This document shows positions 7,678 through 16,546 of a DNA stretch of 52,989 nt, piece after piece. Numbering within the stretch: position 1 is the first letter of the stretch; each line of letters starts with the position of its first letter. Source of the DNA: Nonomuraea deserti (lineage in GTDB: Bacteria > Actinomycetota > Actinomycetes > Streptosporangiales > Streptosporangiaceae); the NCBI RefSeq assembly GCF_004348685.1, contig NZ_SMKO01000046.1, forward strand, positions 1 through 52,989, given 5' to 3'. Made by a program: the position numbers and the translations under genes. Under the pieces are notes generated by a model. The model made no database searches. It saw only the letters and a list, made by a program, of their open reading frames with translations, and had not been told where the DNA came from.

Positions 7678-8844
7678 TCAGGCCGACAGGCGCTTGAGCC
7701 GGGTCACCGCCTCGTCGATGACCTCGTCCTTCTTGCAGAAGGCGAACCGTACGAAGTGCCGCCCGCGTTCGGGATGGTCGTAGAAGACCTGGGTCGGGAT
7801 CGCCACCACCCCGGCCAGGCCGGGCAGCCGGCGTGTCAGCTCCAGGCCGTCCTCGAAGCCCAGCGGCCGGATGTCGGTCTGCACGAAATAGGTGCCCGCG
7901 GGCTTGAGCACGGAGAAGCCCGCGGCCGCCAGCCCTTCCATGAGCCGGTCGCGCTTGTCCTGGAGGCCGGCCCGGAGCGCGGCCACCCACCCCAGCTCGT
8001 GCCGCAACGCGTACGCCACCGCCAGCTGCCACGGGGCGCTCGACGTGAAGGTCAGGAACTGCTTGACCGTCTGCACCGCCGTGACCAGGGCTGGCGGCGC
8101 GCAAACCCAGCCGGTCTTCCAGCCGGTGACCGAGAACGTCTTGCCCGCGGACGAGATCATCACCGTGCGCTCCCGCATGCCGGGCAGCGTGGCGAGGGGG
8201 ATGTGCTCGACCCCGTCGAAGGCCAGGTGCTCGTAGACCTCGTCCGTCACGGCGATCAGCCCGCGCTCCTGGCACAGCTCCGCGATGACGGCCAGCTCTT
8301 CCCTGGTGAACACCGTGCCGGTGGGGTTGTGCGGCGAGTTGACCAGGATGGCCTTGGTGCGCGGCGTGACGGCGGCGCGCAGCTCGTCGGGGTCGAACGT
8401 GAAGCGGCCGGCCTCCGGCCGCATGGTCACGGCCACCAGCCGGGCCTGGGCCAGCGCGATGGAGGCGGCGTAGGAGTCGTAGTAGGGCTCGAACGCGATC
8501 ACTTCGTCGCCCGGCTCGCACAACGCCAGCACGCTCGCCGCGACCGCCTCGGTGGCGCCCACCGTGACGAGGATCTCGCCCGCCGGATCGTAGGAGAGCC
8601 CGTAGTGGGCCGAGCGGTGCTCGGAGATCGCCTGCCGCAGGTCGAGCATGCCGGGCCCCGGTGGGTACTGGTTGGCGCCCGAGCCGATCGCCTCGACCGC
8701 GCGGTCGAGCATCGCGGCGGGCCCGTCGGTGTCGGGGAAGCCCTGGCCGAGGTTGATCGATCCGGTCTGCACGGCCAGCGCGCTCATCTCCGCGAAAATC
8801 GTCGTGCCGAAGGCGCGCATCCTGGAAACAAGTGGTTCGGTCAC
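7678..8844 (-). CDS. PLP-dependent class I/II aminotransferase (DapC/kynurenine aminotransferase-like)
   Basis: The 388-residue product is a fold-type I aminotransferase of normal length. Visible marks are LGQGFPD near residue 35, NQYPPGPG (59-66), YYDSY (121-125), NSPHNPTG (169-176), the DEVYEHL segment with the cofactor-binding Asp and Tyr (201-207), and the Schiff-base lysine K235 in SSAGKTFSVTGWK. Actinobacterial homologues are annotated as N-succinyldiaminopimelate aminotransferase or kynurenine/methionine aminotransferases; the sequence does not decide between them. It is a cytosolic homodimer by family. It is divergent from the hydrolase-like gene at 8870 with only 25 bp between the starts, so the promoters must overlap. 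Confidence 0.85.
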   Translation of the reverse strand: MTEPLVSRMRAFGTTIFAEMSALAVQTGSINLGQGFPDTDGPAAMLDRAVEAIGSGANQYPPGPGMLDLRQAISEHRSAHYGLSYDPAGEILVTVGATEAVAASVLALCEPGDEVIAFEPYYDSYAASIALAQARLVAVTMRPEAGRFTFDPDELRAAVTPRTKAILVNSPHNPTGTVFTREELAVIAELCQERGLIAVTDEVYEHLAFDGVEHIPLATLPGMRERTVMISSAGKTFSVTGWKTGWVCAPPALVTAVQTVKQFLTFTSSAPWQLAVAYALRHELGWVAALRAGLQDKRDRLMEGLAAAGFSVLKPAGTYFVQTDIRPLGFEDGLELTRRLPGLAGVVAIPTQVFYDHPERGRHFVRFAFCKKDEVIDEAVTRLKRLSA

Positions 8845-8869
8845 GTGCCCACACTATTAGTCTCGTGCC

Positions 8870-10681
8870 GTGATCTCTCGGGTCGTGCTCGCCCTCGCTC
8901 TCACGGCGCCCCCCGCCATGAACCCCGCCATGAACCCCGCCATGACCTCCGCCATGACCCCCGCTGTGAACTCCGGCGCGACCCCCGGCACGGCCGCGCG
9001 GCACCCGTGCCCGGTCGCCATGCCACCGCGCACGACCTGCGGTTTCCTGGAGGTTCCCGAGCGGAGGGACGCGCCCGGGCGGACGGTCAAGGTGGGGTAC
9101 GCCGTGCGCGTGGCGGGCGCCGGCGAAGCGGATCCCCTGGTCTTCATGGGCGGCGGGCCGGGATCGGCGTCGATGGACGCGATGTCCGTGCTGAGCGCCA
9201 TGTTCCCCGATCGCGACGTGGTGACGGTCGAGCCGCGCGGCGGCCGGCACTCCCAGCCCTCCCTCGCCTGCCCGGAGACCGCGCAGGCCCTGCTCGGCCA
9301 GTTGCGGCGACCGGCTGCCGTCATGGCCGCCGACGGGACCGCCGACGGGACCGCCGATGGGGCCATTGACAGGGCCGCCGACGTGGCCGCGGCCGCCCTA
9401 CGATGCCGCGACCGGCTCCGGGAGGAGGGCGTCGACCTGCGGGGGTACCGCACGCAGGAGATCGCGGCCGACGTGGTCGCCCTGCGCGAGGAGCTGGGGT
9501 ACGACGCGTGGCACCTGTTCGGGGTCGGCTACTCGACCAGGGTCATGCTCGGCGTGGCCGCGGCCGACCCGGGGGGCGTGCGTTCGGCGGTGCTCGACTC
9601 GTTCCTTCCCATGGGCGCCGGCCGCTACGACGGCGCGGAGCGTGACCTCGGCGGCACGCTCGCCAGGCTGGGGGTCGGGGAGCGGTTCGCGTCCGTGCGG
9701 GCCAGGCTGAACGCCTCGCCCGCCCGGGTGCCCATGACGGATACGGTGCTCGGCAGGGCGTTCACGGCCCGGGTGACCGGCGACGACCTGGCCGCGATCA
9801 TGGCCGGGGCGCTGCGCGGGGCGGACGTGGCCGCGGTGGCGCCCGCGCTGGTCGGCGGGCTCGCCGAAGGGCGTGACGAGCTGCTGCGGCCGCTGGTCGA
9901 CGCCGCGGGTGAGCGGCTGGCGGCGCGCGTGTGGGGGCTCTATCACGCGGTGCAGTGCCAGGACGAGGTCCCGTTCAACACTTTCACCCCTAAATCGCGA
10001 CTTTTCACCATAAATGCGGACAAAGCGGTATGCGATGCTTGGCAGGTGTCCAGGTCAGAGCCCGCGAACGCCACCCCTTCGGCCCCCGTCTACGTCCTTG
10101 CCGGCCGGTACGACCCCGCCGCCCCCGCCGCGACCGCGAGGTCCGCCGCGCGGGCCCTGCCCGACGCCCGCTTCGAGGAGTTCGCCGGCGCCTCCCACGC
10201 CGTCTTCCTCACCAGCGGCTGCGCCCGCGCCAAGATCACCGCGTTCGTCGCCGACCCGGCCACGACGCCGGCCGCCCCGTGCGCGGCCCCTACCGGTCCG
10301 GGCGACCTGCACGTCACCGGGGCCCCCTACCTGATCTCCCGCTCCCCCTGGCTGGCCGCGCCCTTCGCGGCGTTCGCGCTCGCCTCGCTGGTCCAGCTCG
10401 TCTCCGGGGCGCTGCGAGGCCGGGCACCGGCGGCCTTCGGCGGGCTGGCGGGCGTGGCCTTCACCGGGCTCATGGCCCAGTCCGCGCACGCCTTGGCCGG
10501 CGCGAACGGCTCCGCCCTGGCCGTCGGCGTCCCCGGCACCACCGGCCCGTACACGTGGATCGCGGTGGCGTCGGCCGTGCTGACGGCCGCGGCGCTGCTC
10601 CGCGACCGCGGGTGGCCCCAGATCGCCGCGACCGTCATCGGCGCCGGGTTCCTCATATGGTGGTTCACCTGGTTCCTGTGA
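8870..10681 (+). CDS. Secreted S33/TAP-like alpha/beta hydrolase homologue with C-terminal membrane domain; nucleophile apparently lost
   Basis: The 603-residue product has a short signal-like N terminus, a 12-bp-repeat linker (Met-Asn/Thr-Pro/Ser-Ala units), an S33-type hydrolase domain (about 50-470) and four C-terminal transmembrane helices (about 485-603). Family landmarks include the SLACPE segment, RYDPAAP with the usual Asp and GASHAVF with the usual His. The elbow that normally reads G-x-S-Y-G-T-R is GVGYSTR (218-224): Gly replaces the nucleophilic Ser, with a Ser two residues on. The oxyanion HGGPG is GGGPG. It may be a non-catalytic binder. A second 12-bp repeat (9328-9363) encodes ADGT units. 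Its stop overlaps the next gene's start by 4 bp. Confidence 0.75.
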   Translation: MISRVVLALALTAPPAMNPAMNPAMTSAMTPAVNSGATPGTAARHPCPVAMPPRTTCGFLEVPERRDAPGRTVKVGYAVRVAGAGEADPLVFMGGGPGSASMDAMSVLSAMFPDRDVVTVEPRGGRHSQPSLACPETAQALLGQLRRPAAVMAADGTADGTADGAIDRAADVAAAALRCRDRLREEGVDLRGYRTQEIAADVVALREELGYDAWHLFGVGYSTRVMLGVAAADPGGVRSAVLDSFLPMGAGRYDGAERDLGGTLARLGVGERFASVRARLNASPARVPMTDTVLGRAFTARVTGDDLAAIMAGALRGADVAAVAPALVGGLAEGRDELLRPLVDAAGERLAARVWGLYHAVQCQDEVPFNTFTPKSRLFTINADKAVCDAWQVSRSEPANATPSAPVYVLAGRYDPAAPAATARSAARALPDARFEEFAGASHAVFLTSGCARAKITAFVADPATTPAAPCAAPTGPGDLHVTGAPYLISRSPWLAAPFAAFALASLVQLVSGALRGRAPAAFGGLAGVAFTGLMAQSAHALAGANGSALAVGVPGTTGPYTWIAVASAVLTAAALLRDRGWPQIAATVIGAGFLIWWFTWFL

Positions 10682-11595
10682 CGCGCATCCGTGAGCTCGA
10701 CGCTCTCCGCGGCTTCGCGGTGGGCGGGATCATGCTGGTCAACACCTGGCAGCACACCACGAAGCAGCAGACCGGCGTCGACTGGACCATCGAGGCGCTG
10801 TTCCAGAGCCGGTTCTACCCGATCTTCTCGATGTTGTTCGGCATCAGCTTCCTGCTGTTCCTGCGCGGCAACAGCCGGTGGGCGCTGCTGAGCAGGCTGT
10901 TCTGGCTGTTCTGCTTCGGGCTCGTGCAGCGCACCTTCTACGAGGGCGAGGTGCTGACCGACTACGCCTTCTACGGCGCGGTGGTGCTGCTGCCCGCCTC
11001 GTTCCTGGCGCCGGGCCTGCCGGTGCTGGTGCTCGGGCTGGCGGCCGTGGTGTGGGCGGTGACCGTCGGCGGCGGGCCGCTGCTGATCCCCGGCCTGTTC
11101 CTGGTCGGCATGGCGCTGTGGCAGCTGCGGCCGCCCAGGTGGCTGCTGCTGCCGTCGTTCGCGGTCGCCGCTCTGGCCACCGCGCTGCTGACGGCCGCGT
11201 GGTCGTCCACGCACGCCTGGAGCACCTACAGCGTGGCCGCGCTGGCGGGCGCGGCGGCGTACTCGCTGGGGTTGCTGCTCGCGCTGCGGCCGTGGTCGGC
11301 GGCGGTGCTGGAGCCGCTGGGCCGGATGGCGCTGACCAACTACGTCTCGGGCACCGCGATCATCATGCTGGCGGGACCGCTGGTCGACGCCGACAGGACC
11401 CGCTGGGCGGTGGTGGCTCTGACGGTGGTGACCGTGGCCGCGCAGGTGCTGCTGAGCAGGTGGTGGCTGGCGAGGTTCAGGTACGGCCCGCTCGAATGGA
11501 TCTGGCGGTGCCTCACGTGGTTTCGGCGGGTCCCCAACCGGCTAGAGTCTGGCCGTGACCAGAATCGCCCTCTGCCAGATCCCGGTCTCTCCTGA
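10678..11595 (+). CDS. DUF418 / YeiB-like membrane protein
   Basis: The 305-residue product begins with RIRELDALRGFAVGGIMLVN, the N-terminal signature of the acyltransferase-3/YeiB-DUF418 group, and has about eight transmembrane helices. The C-terminal DUF418 part shows LEPLGRMALTNYVSG and the closing FRYGPLEWIWRCLTW motif. These inner-membrane proteins have no firmly assigned reaction. The GTG at 10678 overlaps the preceding stop (GTGA), which supports that start; an ATG at 10657 is also in frame. The last 41 bp overlap the following amidase gene, so this is part of the plus-strand operon 8870-13195. Confidence 0.85.
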   Translation: MTRIRELDALRGFAVGGIMLVNTWQHTTKQQTGVDWTIEALFQSRFYPIFSMLFGISFLLFLRGNSRWALLSRLFWLFCFGLVQRTFYEGEVLTDYAFYGAVVLLPASFLAPGLPVLVLGLAAVVWAVTVGGGPLLIPGLFLVGMALWQLRPPRWLLLPSFAVAALATALLTAAWSSTHAWSTYSVAALAGAAAYSLGLLLALRPWSAAVLEPLGRMALTNYVSGTAIIMLAGPLVDADRTRWAVVALTVVTVAAQVLLSRWWLARFRYGPLEWIWRCLTWFRRVPNRLESGRDQNRPLPDPGLS

Positions 11596-12352
11596 CCCGC
11601 CTGCCAACCTCGAGAGAGTGAGGCAGGCGCTCGCCCGAGCCGAGGGCGCCGACCTCGCGATCTTCCCCGAGGCCACGCTCACCCGCTACGGCAGGCGCAT
11701 CACGGGCCTGGCCGAGCACCTCGACGGGCCGTTCGTGTCCGGCCTGGCCGAGGCCGCCAAGGAGCACGGGCTCGCGGTGATCGCCGGCGTGTTCGAGCCG
11801 GGCGAGCAGCGCGTGCACAACACGGCCGTGGCCATCGACGCCCAGGGCACGGTGCGGGCGGCGTACCGGAAGATCCATCTCTTCGACTCGTTCGGCGCGA
11901 AGGAGTCCGATCTGGTCGAACCGGGCGCCGAGCCGGTGGTCGTCGAGCTGGCCGGGGTCCGGGTCGGGCTGATCACCTGCTACGACGTGCGCTTCCCCGA
12001 GCTGGCCAGGGCGCTGGTCGACCAGGGCGCCGAGCTGTTCGCGGTGATCGCGGCCTGGGGCTCGGGCCCGCTCAAGGAGGACCACTGGGTGACCCTGGTG
12101 AGAGCGCGCGCCCTGGAGAACACCATGTGGACCGCGGCCGTCGGCCAGGCGCCCAACCCGGCCGAGGCGTCCGACGGCTACGGGGTGGGCCGCAGCATGC
12201 TGGTCGACCCGCTGGGCGTGGTGCGCGCCGACCTCGGCACCGCGCCGGGTGTGCAGGTCGTGGAGGTCGACCACGAGCAGACCGCGGCCGCCCGCGCCAC
12301 CTTGCCGTGCCTTGAACATCGCGTGCTCCGGGTTCAACAGATCGTAAAGTAG
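11555..12352 (+). CDS. Carbon-nitrogen hydrolase (nitrilase superfamily)
   Basis: The 265-residue product is a cytosolic C-N hydrolase of standard size with the full catalytic set: E39 in FPEAT, K106 in YRKIHLFD and C142 in TCYDVRFPE. YRKIHLFD and CYDVRFPE are characteristic of the Nit/omega-amidase and deaminated-glutathione amidase branch, so an omega-amidase-like role on small carboxamides is plausible but inferred. It overlaps the DUF418 gene by 41 bp and is followed after 4 bp by the next unknown gene, consistent with one operon. Confidence 0.88.
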   Translation: MTRIALCQIPVSPDPPANLERVRQALARAEGADLAIFPEATLTRYGRRITGLAEHLDGPFVSGLAEAAKEHGLAVIAGVFEPGEQRVHNTAVAIDAQGTVRAAYRKIHLFDSFGAKESDLVEPGAEPVVVELAGVRVGLITCYDVRFPELARALVDQGAELFAVIAAWGSGPLKEDHWVTLVRARALENTMWTAAVGQAPNPAEASDGYGVGRSMLVDPLGVVRADLGTAPGVQVVEVDHEQTAAARATLPCLEHRVLRVQQIVK

Positions 12353-12356
12353 AGGC

Positions 12357-12803
12357 GTGAGCGGAACGCAGATGCAGAAGGTTGTCCCGCCGCGTCTGCT
12401 CGTGCCATATCTGTCGGGCAAGCGCACGGTCATCTCCGGCTACGTCTACCGGGTGCAGGATTGCGTCAGGTTGACCACGCCGGAGGCGCTCTACTACGGG
12501 CTCGACCTGTCGTTCGATGGATCGGAGCTGTTCGCCGAAGTGCCCGAGATCTACGTCATGCGCTGGTTCGCCCGCGACATCGACACCTACGCGGTGCCGT
12601 ACGGACCGCACATGGGCGGCGACTGGAGCGACGCCCCGCCGTTCGCCGGCAACGGGTTCACGACCTCGTCGGAGCACGTGGTGCCGCAGTTCCACACCGT
12701 TCCGATGCCGATCCCGGCCGGGGCGGAGATCATCCGCGTCACCGCCGAGGGCGAGCGGACGTTCGCCCACTACGACGGGCTGACCTGGCGGCCCTCCACA
12801 TGA
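12357..12803 (+). CDS. Hypothetical protein (148 aa)
   Basis: No family is recognised. The protein is soluble, without signal peptide or membrane segment. It is rich in aromatic residues and has a central stretch ending VMRWFARDIDTYAVPYGP and a C-terminal ERTFAHYDGLTWRP. The GTG start at 12357 has GAGG immediately upstream; the ATG at 12372 is an alternative. It follows the amidase gene by 4 bp and overlaps the next gene by 4 bp (ATGA), so it is translationally coupled to it; the two small products probably act together. Context gives no function. Confidence 0.7.
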   Translation: MSGTQMQKVVPPRLLVPYLSGKRTVISGYVYRVQDCVRLTTPEALYYGLDLSFDGSELFAEVPEIYVMRWFARDIDTYAVPYGPHMGGDWSDAPPFAGNGFTTSSEHVVPQFHTVPMPIPAGAEIIRVTAEGERTFAHYDGLTWRPST

Positions 12804-13195
12804 GCGACGAGATCGTGCCGATCGCCGCCGGGTTCGTGGCCCGTTTCGGCGAGCGCACCCTGCCCGCCGCGCTCGGCCCCGACAGCGACCAGGTGGTGCT
12901 GTTCAGCGAGACGGAGCTGGAGGGGTTCGAGCCGGCCTCCGGCTACTGGCGGCGGGTCGTGCCCAGGGCGCAGCTGGAGTGGCTGGTGCTGATCCGCACG
13001 GTGGGAGCGTTCGGCGGCGAGCCGTGCATCGTGCTCGACGAGGACGACGACGGCCTGCACATCGCCTACACCGGGCACAGCGGGATGAAGGCGGAGGCGC
13101 TGGGCTACTGGATGGTCGACCACGGCGCCTACGAGGTCGTGGTGCCCCGCGAGGAGGTCTTCTCGATCCGCGTCGAGCGCATTCCCGTGCCGTAG
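12800..13195 (+). CDS. Hypothetical protein (131 aa)
   Basis: This is a small soluble acidic protein of unknown function. It has no membrane segment and no catalytic motif I can name; notable parts are the acidic VLDEDDDGLHIAYTGHSGMKAE segment and a C terminus reading VPREEVFSIRVERI. The ATG is certain from the 4-bp overlap with the preceding gene. It is the last gene of the plus-strand operon that starts at 8870 and is convergent with the carboxyltransferase gene, 8 bp away. Confidence 0.7.
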   Translation: MSDEIVPIAAGFVARFGERTLPAALGPDSDQVVLFSETELEGFEPASGYWRRVVPRAQLEWLVLIRTVGAFGGEPCIVLDEDDDGLHIAYTGHSGMKAEALGYWMVDHGAYEVVVPREEVFSIRVERIPVP

Positions 13196-13203
13196 GCGGG
13201 GCT

Positions 13204-14706
13204 CTAACCGGCGGGGGTGCCGAGGCTGCGGTAGCGGGCCTGGCGGGCGGCGAGCCGGTCGGCGGGGGCCGCCCGCAGCAGCAGCGCGATCTCGTGCTCC
13301 AGCGCCCGCCCCACCCGTTCGCAGAAGTTTCTCGGCTCGTACGCGGCGTCGGGCACCTCGGGGATGACCCGGTCGACGATGCCGTCGCGCCGCAGGTCGG
13401 TGGCACGGATGTGCTGCGCCTGGGCGATCTCGGGGGCGAAGTCGACCGAGCGGTAGAGGATGGCGGAGGCCCCTTCGGGCGGCAGCGGCGACAGCCAGGC
13501 GTGCTGCGCGCAGAGCACCCGGTCGGCGGGCAGCAGCGCCAGCGCCGCCCCGCCCGCACCCTCGCCCAGCAGCAGGCACACGGTGGGCGCGTCGAGCATG
13601 ACCAGCTCGGCCAGGCAGCGGGCGATCTCGGCGGCCAGGCCGCCCTCCTCGGCCGACTTCGACAGGTCGGCGCCCGCCGTGTCGACGACGGTCACCAGGG
13701 GCAGGCCCAGCTCGGCCGCCAGCCGCATGCCGCGCCTGGCCGCGCGGAGCCCGGCCGGGCCCAGCGGCGAGTTGGCGCGCTGGAGCCGCCGGTCCTGGCC
13801 GAGCACCACCGCCGGCGCGGTGCCGAACTTGGCCAGTGCCAGCAGCAGCCCGGGCTCGTTCTCGCCCTCGCCGGTGCCGCTGAGCGGGGTCACGTCGGTG
13901 GCGGCCAGCTTGAGCAGCGTGCGCACGCCGGGCCGGTCGTCGCGGCGCGAGCGGGTGATCGCCTCCCACGCCTCCACGGGCCGCAGGTCCTCCTCGGGGG
14001 GAGCGCCGGCCACGACGACGGACCTGTCGGCGGCGAGCACGGCGAGCGCCTTGATCGCGACGTCGCGCGCTTCCTCGGCCGACACCACCGCGTCGAGCAG
14101 CCCTTTGCGGTGCAGGTTCTCCGAGACCTGCACGCCTTCGGGAAACGGGTAGCCGTGCAGCGACTCGAACACCCTCGGCCCCATGAACCCGATCAGCGCC
14201 TCAGGCTCGGCCGCCGCGACGTGCCCCAGCGACGCCCACGACGCGAAGACTCCGCCGGTCGTCGGATGCCGCATGTAGACCAGGTAGGGCAGACCGGCGG
14301 CGCGGTGGGCCTGGATCGCGGCGGTGATCTTCACCATCTGGACGAACGCGAGGGCGCCCTCCTGCATCCGCGTGCCGCCCGAGGCCGGCGCGGACAGCAG
14401 CGGCAGCCGCTCGCGCGTGGCCCGCTCGACCGCGCTCACGAACCGCTCCGCCGCCGCCACCCCGATCGAGCCCGCCATGAACGAGAACTCGCAGGCCGCG
14501 ATGGCGACCCTGCGCCCGTCGAGCCGCCCTTCGCCGGTGATCACGGCCTCGTCGTAGCCGGACTTGACGCGGGCCGCGGCCAGCTCGTCGGCGTAGGAGG
14601 AGCCGGGCGGCGCCGGGTCGGCTGGCGGCGCGTCCCACGATGTCCACGAGTCCTTGTCGAGGACCGTGTCGATCAGTGTGCGCGCGTCCGGACGGCTCAC
14701 TATCAC
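13204..14706 (-). CDS. Acyl-CoA carboxylase carboxyltransferase, fused beta-alpha type
   Basis: The 500-residue product joins AccD-like and AccA-like crotonase-fold halves. The first half has ASGGTRMQEG (108-117) and the PTTGGVFASWASLG motif (148-161) of the beta subunit; the second has TVVDTAGADLSKSAEEGGLA and LLLGEGAGGAALALLPADRVL of the alpha subunit. This class moves carboxyl from biotin to an acyl-CoA. The N terminus lacks the Cys4 zinc ribbon of bacterial AccD. No biotin carboxylase or carrier gene is in the window. It lies 68 bp downstream of a CoA-transferase gene on the same strand, suggesting a two-gene acyl-CoA unit; the acyl substrate cannot be told. Confidence 0.85.
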   Translation of the reverse strand: MIVSRPDARTLIDTVLDKDSWTSWDAPPADPAPPGSSYADELAAARVKSGYDEAVITGEGRLDGRRVAIAACEFSFMAGSIGVAAAERFVSAVERATRERLPLLSAPASGGTRMQEGALAFVQMVKITAAIQAHRAAGLPYLVYMRHPTTGGVFASWASLGHVAAAEPEALIGFMGPRVFESLHGYPFPEGVQVSENLHRKGLLDAVVSAEEARDVAIKALAVLAADRSVVVAGAPPEEDLRPVEAWEAITRSRRDDRPGVRTLLKLAATDVTPLSGTGEGENEPGLLLALAKFGTAPAVVLGQDRRLQRANSPLGPAGLRAARRGMRLAAELGLPLVTVVDTAGADLSKSAEEGGLAAEIARCLAELVMLDAPTVCLLLGEGAGGAALALLPADRVLCAQHAWLSPLPPEGASAILYRSVDFAPEIAQAQHIRATDLRRDGIVDRVIPEVPDAAYEPRNFCERVGRALEHEIALLLRAAPADRLAARQARYRSLGTPAG

Positions 14707-14774
14707 TCCCTAGAAGTCGGACATCCTTGCAATGGTGACGCATGAGAGCGCCGTCCGGTGCCGCGGGTGGCGGA

Positions 14775-15932
14775 TCATCGTTCGCGCGCCTCCAGCCAGG
14801 CGAGCACGGAGTCGTTGTCCTGGCCGAGCGCGGGCGGCGCGCTGTGCTCCACCCCGGTCAGCCCGTCGAACCGCAGCGGCGGCCCCGGCAGCTCGATCTT
14901 TCCGAGCACGGGGTGCTCCACCTCGACGACCAGGCCCTGCGAGCGGGTCTGCTCCCAGGTGTAGACCTCGTCGATCGACCTGATCGCGCCCGCGGGCACA
15001 CCGGCCTCGGCCAGCCTGGCCAGCCAGTGGGCGCGGTCGTGGGCGGCCAGGGCCCGCTCCATGTCGGCGATCAGCTCGTCGCGGTGGGCGAACCGCTCCC
15101 TGTTGGTGGCGTATCGCGCGTCGGCGGGATCGATGCCGAGCAGGACGGCGACCTTCTTCCACTGGCCGTCGTTGGCCGCGGCGATCTGCAGCATGCCGTC
15201 GGCGCAGCGGAAGGAGCCGTAGGGGGCGATGGTGGCGTGGTGGTTGCCGCCGGCGCCGGGCACCTTGCCGCCGACCGTCCAGGCGGTGCCGTGGTAGGCG
15301 TGCACGCCGGTGACGGCGGCCAGCAGCGACGTGCGCACGACCCTGCCCTTGCCGGTGCGCTCGCGCTCGTAGAGCGCACCGGCCACGCCGTAGGCGCCGT
15401 GGATGCCGGCCAGCAGGTCGGCGATGGACGCCCCGACGCGGTAGGGCTCGTCGGCTGAGGGGCCGGTCAGCGACATCAGGCCGGCCTCGCCCTGGGCGAT
15501 CTGGTCGTAGCCGGGGCGGCCGCCTTCCGGGCCGTCGTGGCCGAACCCGGTGATGGACAGGATGACGAGGCGGGGGTTGAGCTCGTGGAGGCGCTCGGCG
15601 GAGAAGCCGAGACGGTCGAGCACGCCGGTGCGGAAGTTCTCCACGAGGACGTCGCTCTGGCGGACGAGGCGCTCGATGAGCTCCTTGCCCTCCGCGGACT
15701 TCATGTCGACGGTGATGGACTGCTTGTTGCGGTTGGCCGCCAGGAAATAGGTCGAGATATCGTGATCCGGCCCGGCGAACGGCGGTCCCCAGCCCCGGGA
15801 CTCGTCACCACCGTCCGGATGTTCGACCTTGATCACCCTGGCGCCCAGGTCACCCAGCATCTGCGCGGCGTGTGGCCCGGCCAGGGCCCTGGAAAGATCG
15901 AGCACGACGATGCCGCCGAGGGGTCCGAGCAA
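14775..15932 (-). CDS. Family III CoA-transferase (CaiB/BaiF)
   Basis: The 385-residue product is a full-length family III CoA-transferase: N-terminal VLDLSRALAGPHAAQMLGDLGA with the KVEHP segment, NRNKQSITVD (68-77), VLVENFRTGVLDRLG, and the catalytic Asp, probably D172, in GASIADLLAGIHGA. These cytosolic interlocked dimers move CoA between carboxylic acids. I chose TTG at 15932 because a perfect AGGAGG lies 6 nt upstream; the frame is open further upstream but without a better signal. It is followed by the carboxyltransferase gene, so CoA-ester activation and carboxylation may be linked. It is divergent from the kinase-like gene. Confidence 0.88.
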   Translation of the reverse strand: MLGPLGGIVVLDLSRALAGPHAAQMLGDLGARVIKVEHPDGGDESRGWGPPFAGPDHDISTYFLAANRNKQSITVDMKSAEGKELIERLVRQSDVLVENFRTGVLDRLGFSAERLHELNPRLVILSITGFGHDGPEGGRPGYDQIAQGEAGLMSLTGPSADEPYRVGASIADLLAGIHGAYGVAGALYERERTGKGRVVRTSLLAAVTGVHAYHGTAWTVGGKVPGAGGNHHATIAPYGSFRCADGMLQIAAANDGQWKKVAVLLGIDPADARYATNRERFAHRDELIADMERALAAHDRAHWLARLAEAGVPAGAIRSIDEVYTWEQTRSQGLVVEVEHPVLGKIELPGPPLRFDGLTGVEHSAPPALGQDNDSVLAWLEARER

Positions 15933-16010
15933 GATCAACCTCCTACATGCGATCCAAGGGCGAAAGAACATTCTCTCAGGCGCGGGGCCCCTCTCCTCTA
16001 CCCTGGTGCG

Positions 16011-16544
16011 ATGAATCCGCCGGCCGCCGTCATCGGGGAGCTGCCCCCGTCGTGCGGCCCTGTCCGCCTGGTGGCCGTGGACGGGCCCGCGGGGGCGGGC
16101 AAGACGACGTTCGCGCGGCGGCTCTCCGCGGACCTGGGATGCCAGGTGATCCACAGCGACGACTTCCCCGTGCCGTGGGACGAGGGGCCCGGCGGCTGGT
16201 TCCACGCGCTGGAGTCTCAGGTGATCGACCCGCTGCGGCACGGCCGCCCGGGGCGTTTTCGCCGGTACGACTGGGTGCGGGGTGAATACGCCGAGCAGGT
16301 GACCGTGCCGGTCGCGCCGGTGCTCGTCATCGAGGGGGTCGGCACGGCCAGGGCCTCGGTGGCGGAGCTGCTGGCGTACACCGTCTGGGTGGAGGCGCCC
16401 GAGGCGGTGCGCCTGGCGCGCGTCCTGGAGCGGGACGGGCCCGAGCTGGAGCCGCGGTGGCGGACGTGGTTCGCGGCCGAGCGGGAGTGGTTCGCCGAGG
16501 ACCGCACGCGCCGGCGCGCCGATCTGATCGTCCGGACGGGGTGA
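16011..16544 (+). CDS. P-loop NTPase, uridine kinase-like
   Basis: The 177-residue protein has a Walker A motif GPAGAGKTT (25-33), an HSDDF segment after the second strand, an RYDW motif as in uridine kinase-like proteins, and VLVIEGVG as the Walker B-like strand. Arg-rich lid residues follow. The fold and motifs fit a small-molecule kinase of the uridine/phosphoribulokinase type, but the acceptor is unknown. It is cytosolic. The ATG at 16011 has a weak upstream signal. It is convergent with the phosphatase gene, 2 bp away. Confidence 0.75.
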   Translation: MNPPAAVIGELPPSCGPVRLVAVDGPAGAGKTTFARRLSADLGCQVIHSDDFPVPWDEGPGGWFHALESQVIDPLRHGRPGRFRRYDWVRGEYAEQVTVPVAPVLVIEGVGTARASVAELLAYTVWVEAPEAVRLARVLERDGPELEPRWRTWFAAEREWFAEDRTRRRADLIVRTG

Positions 16545-16546
16545 GG

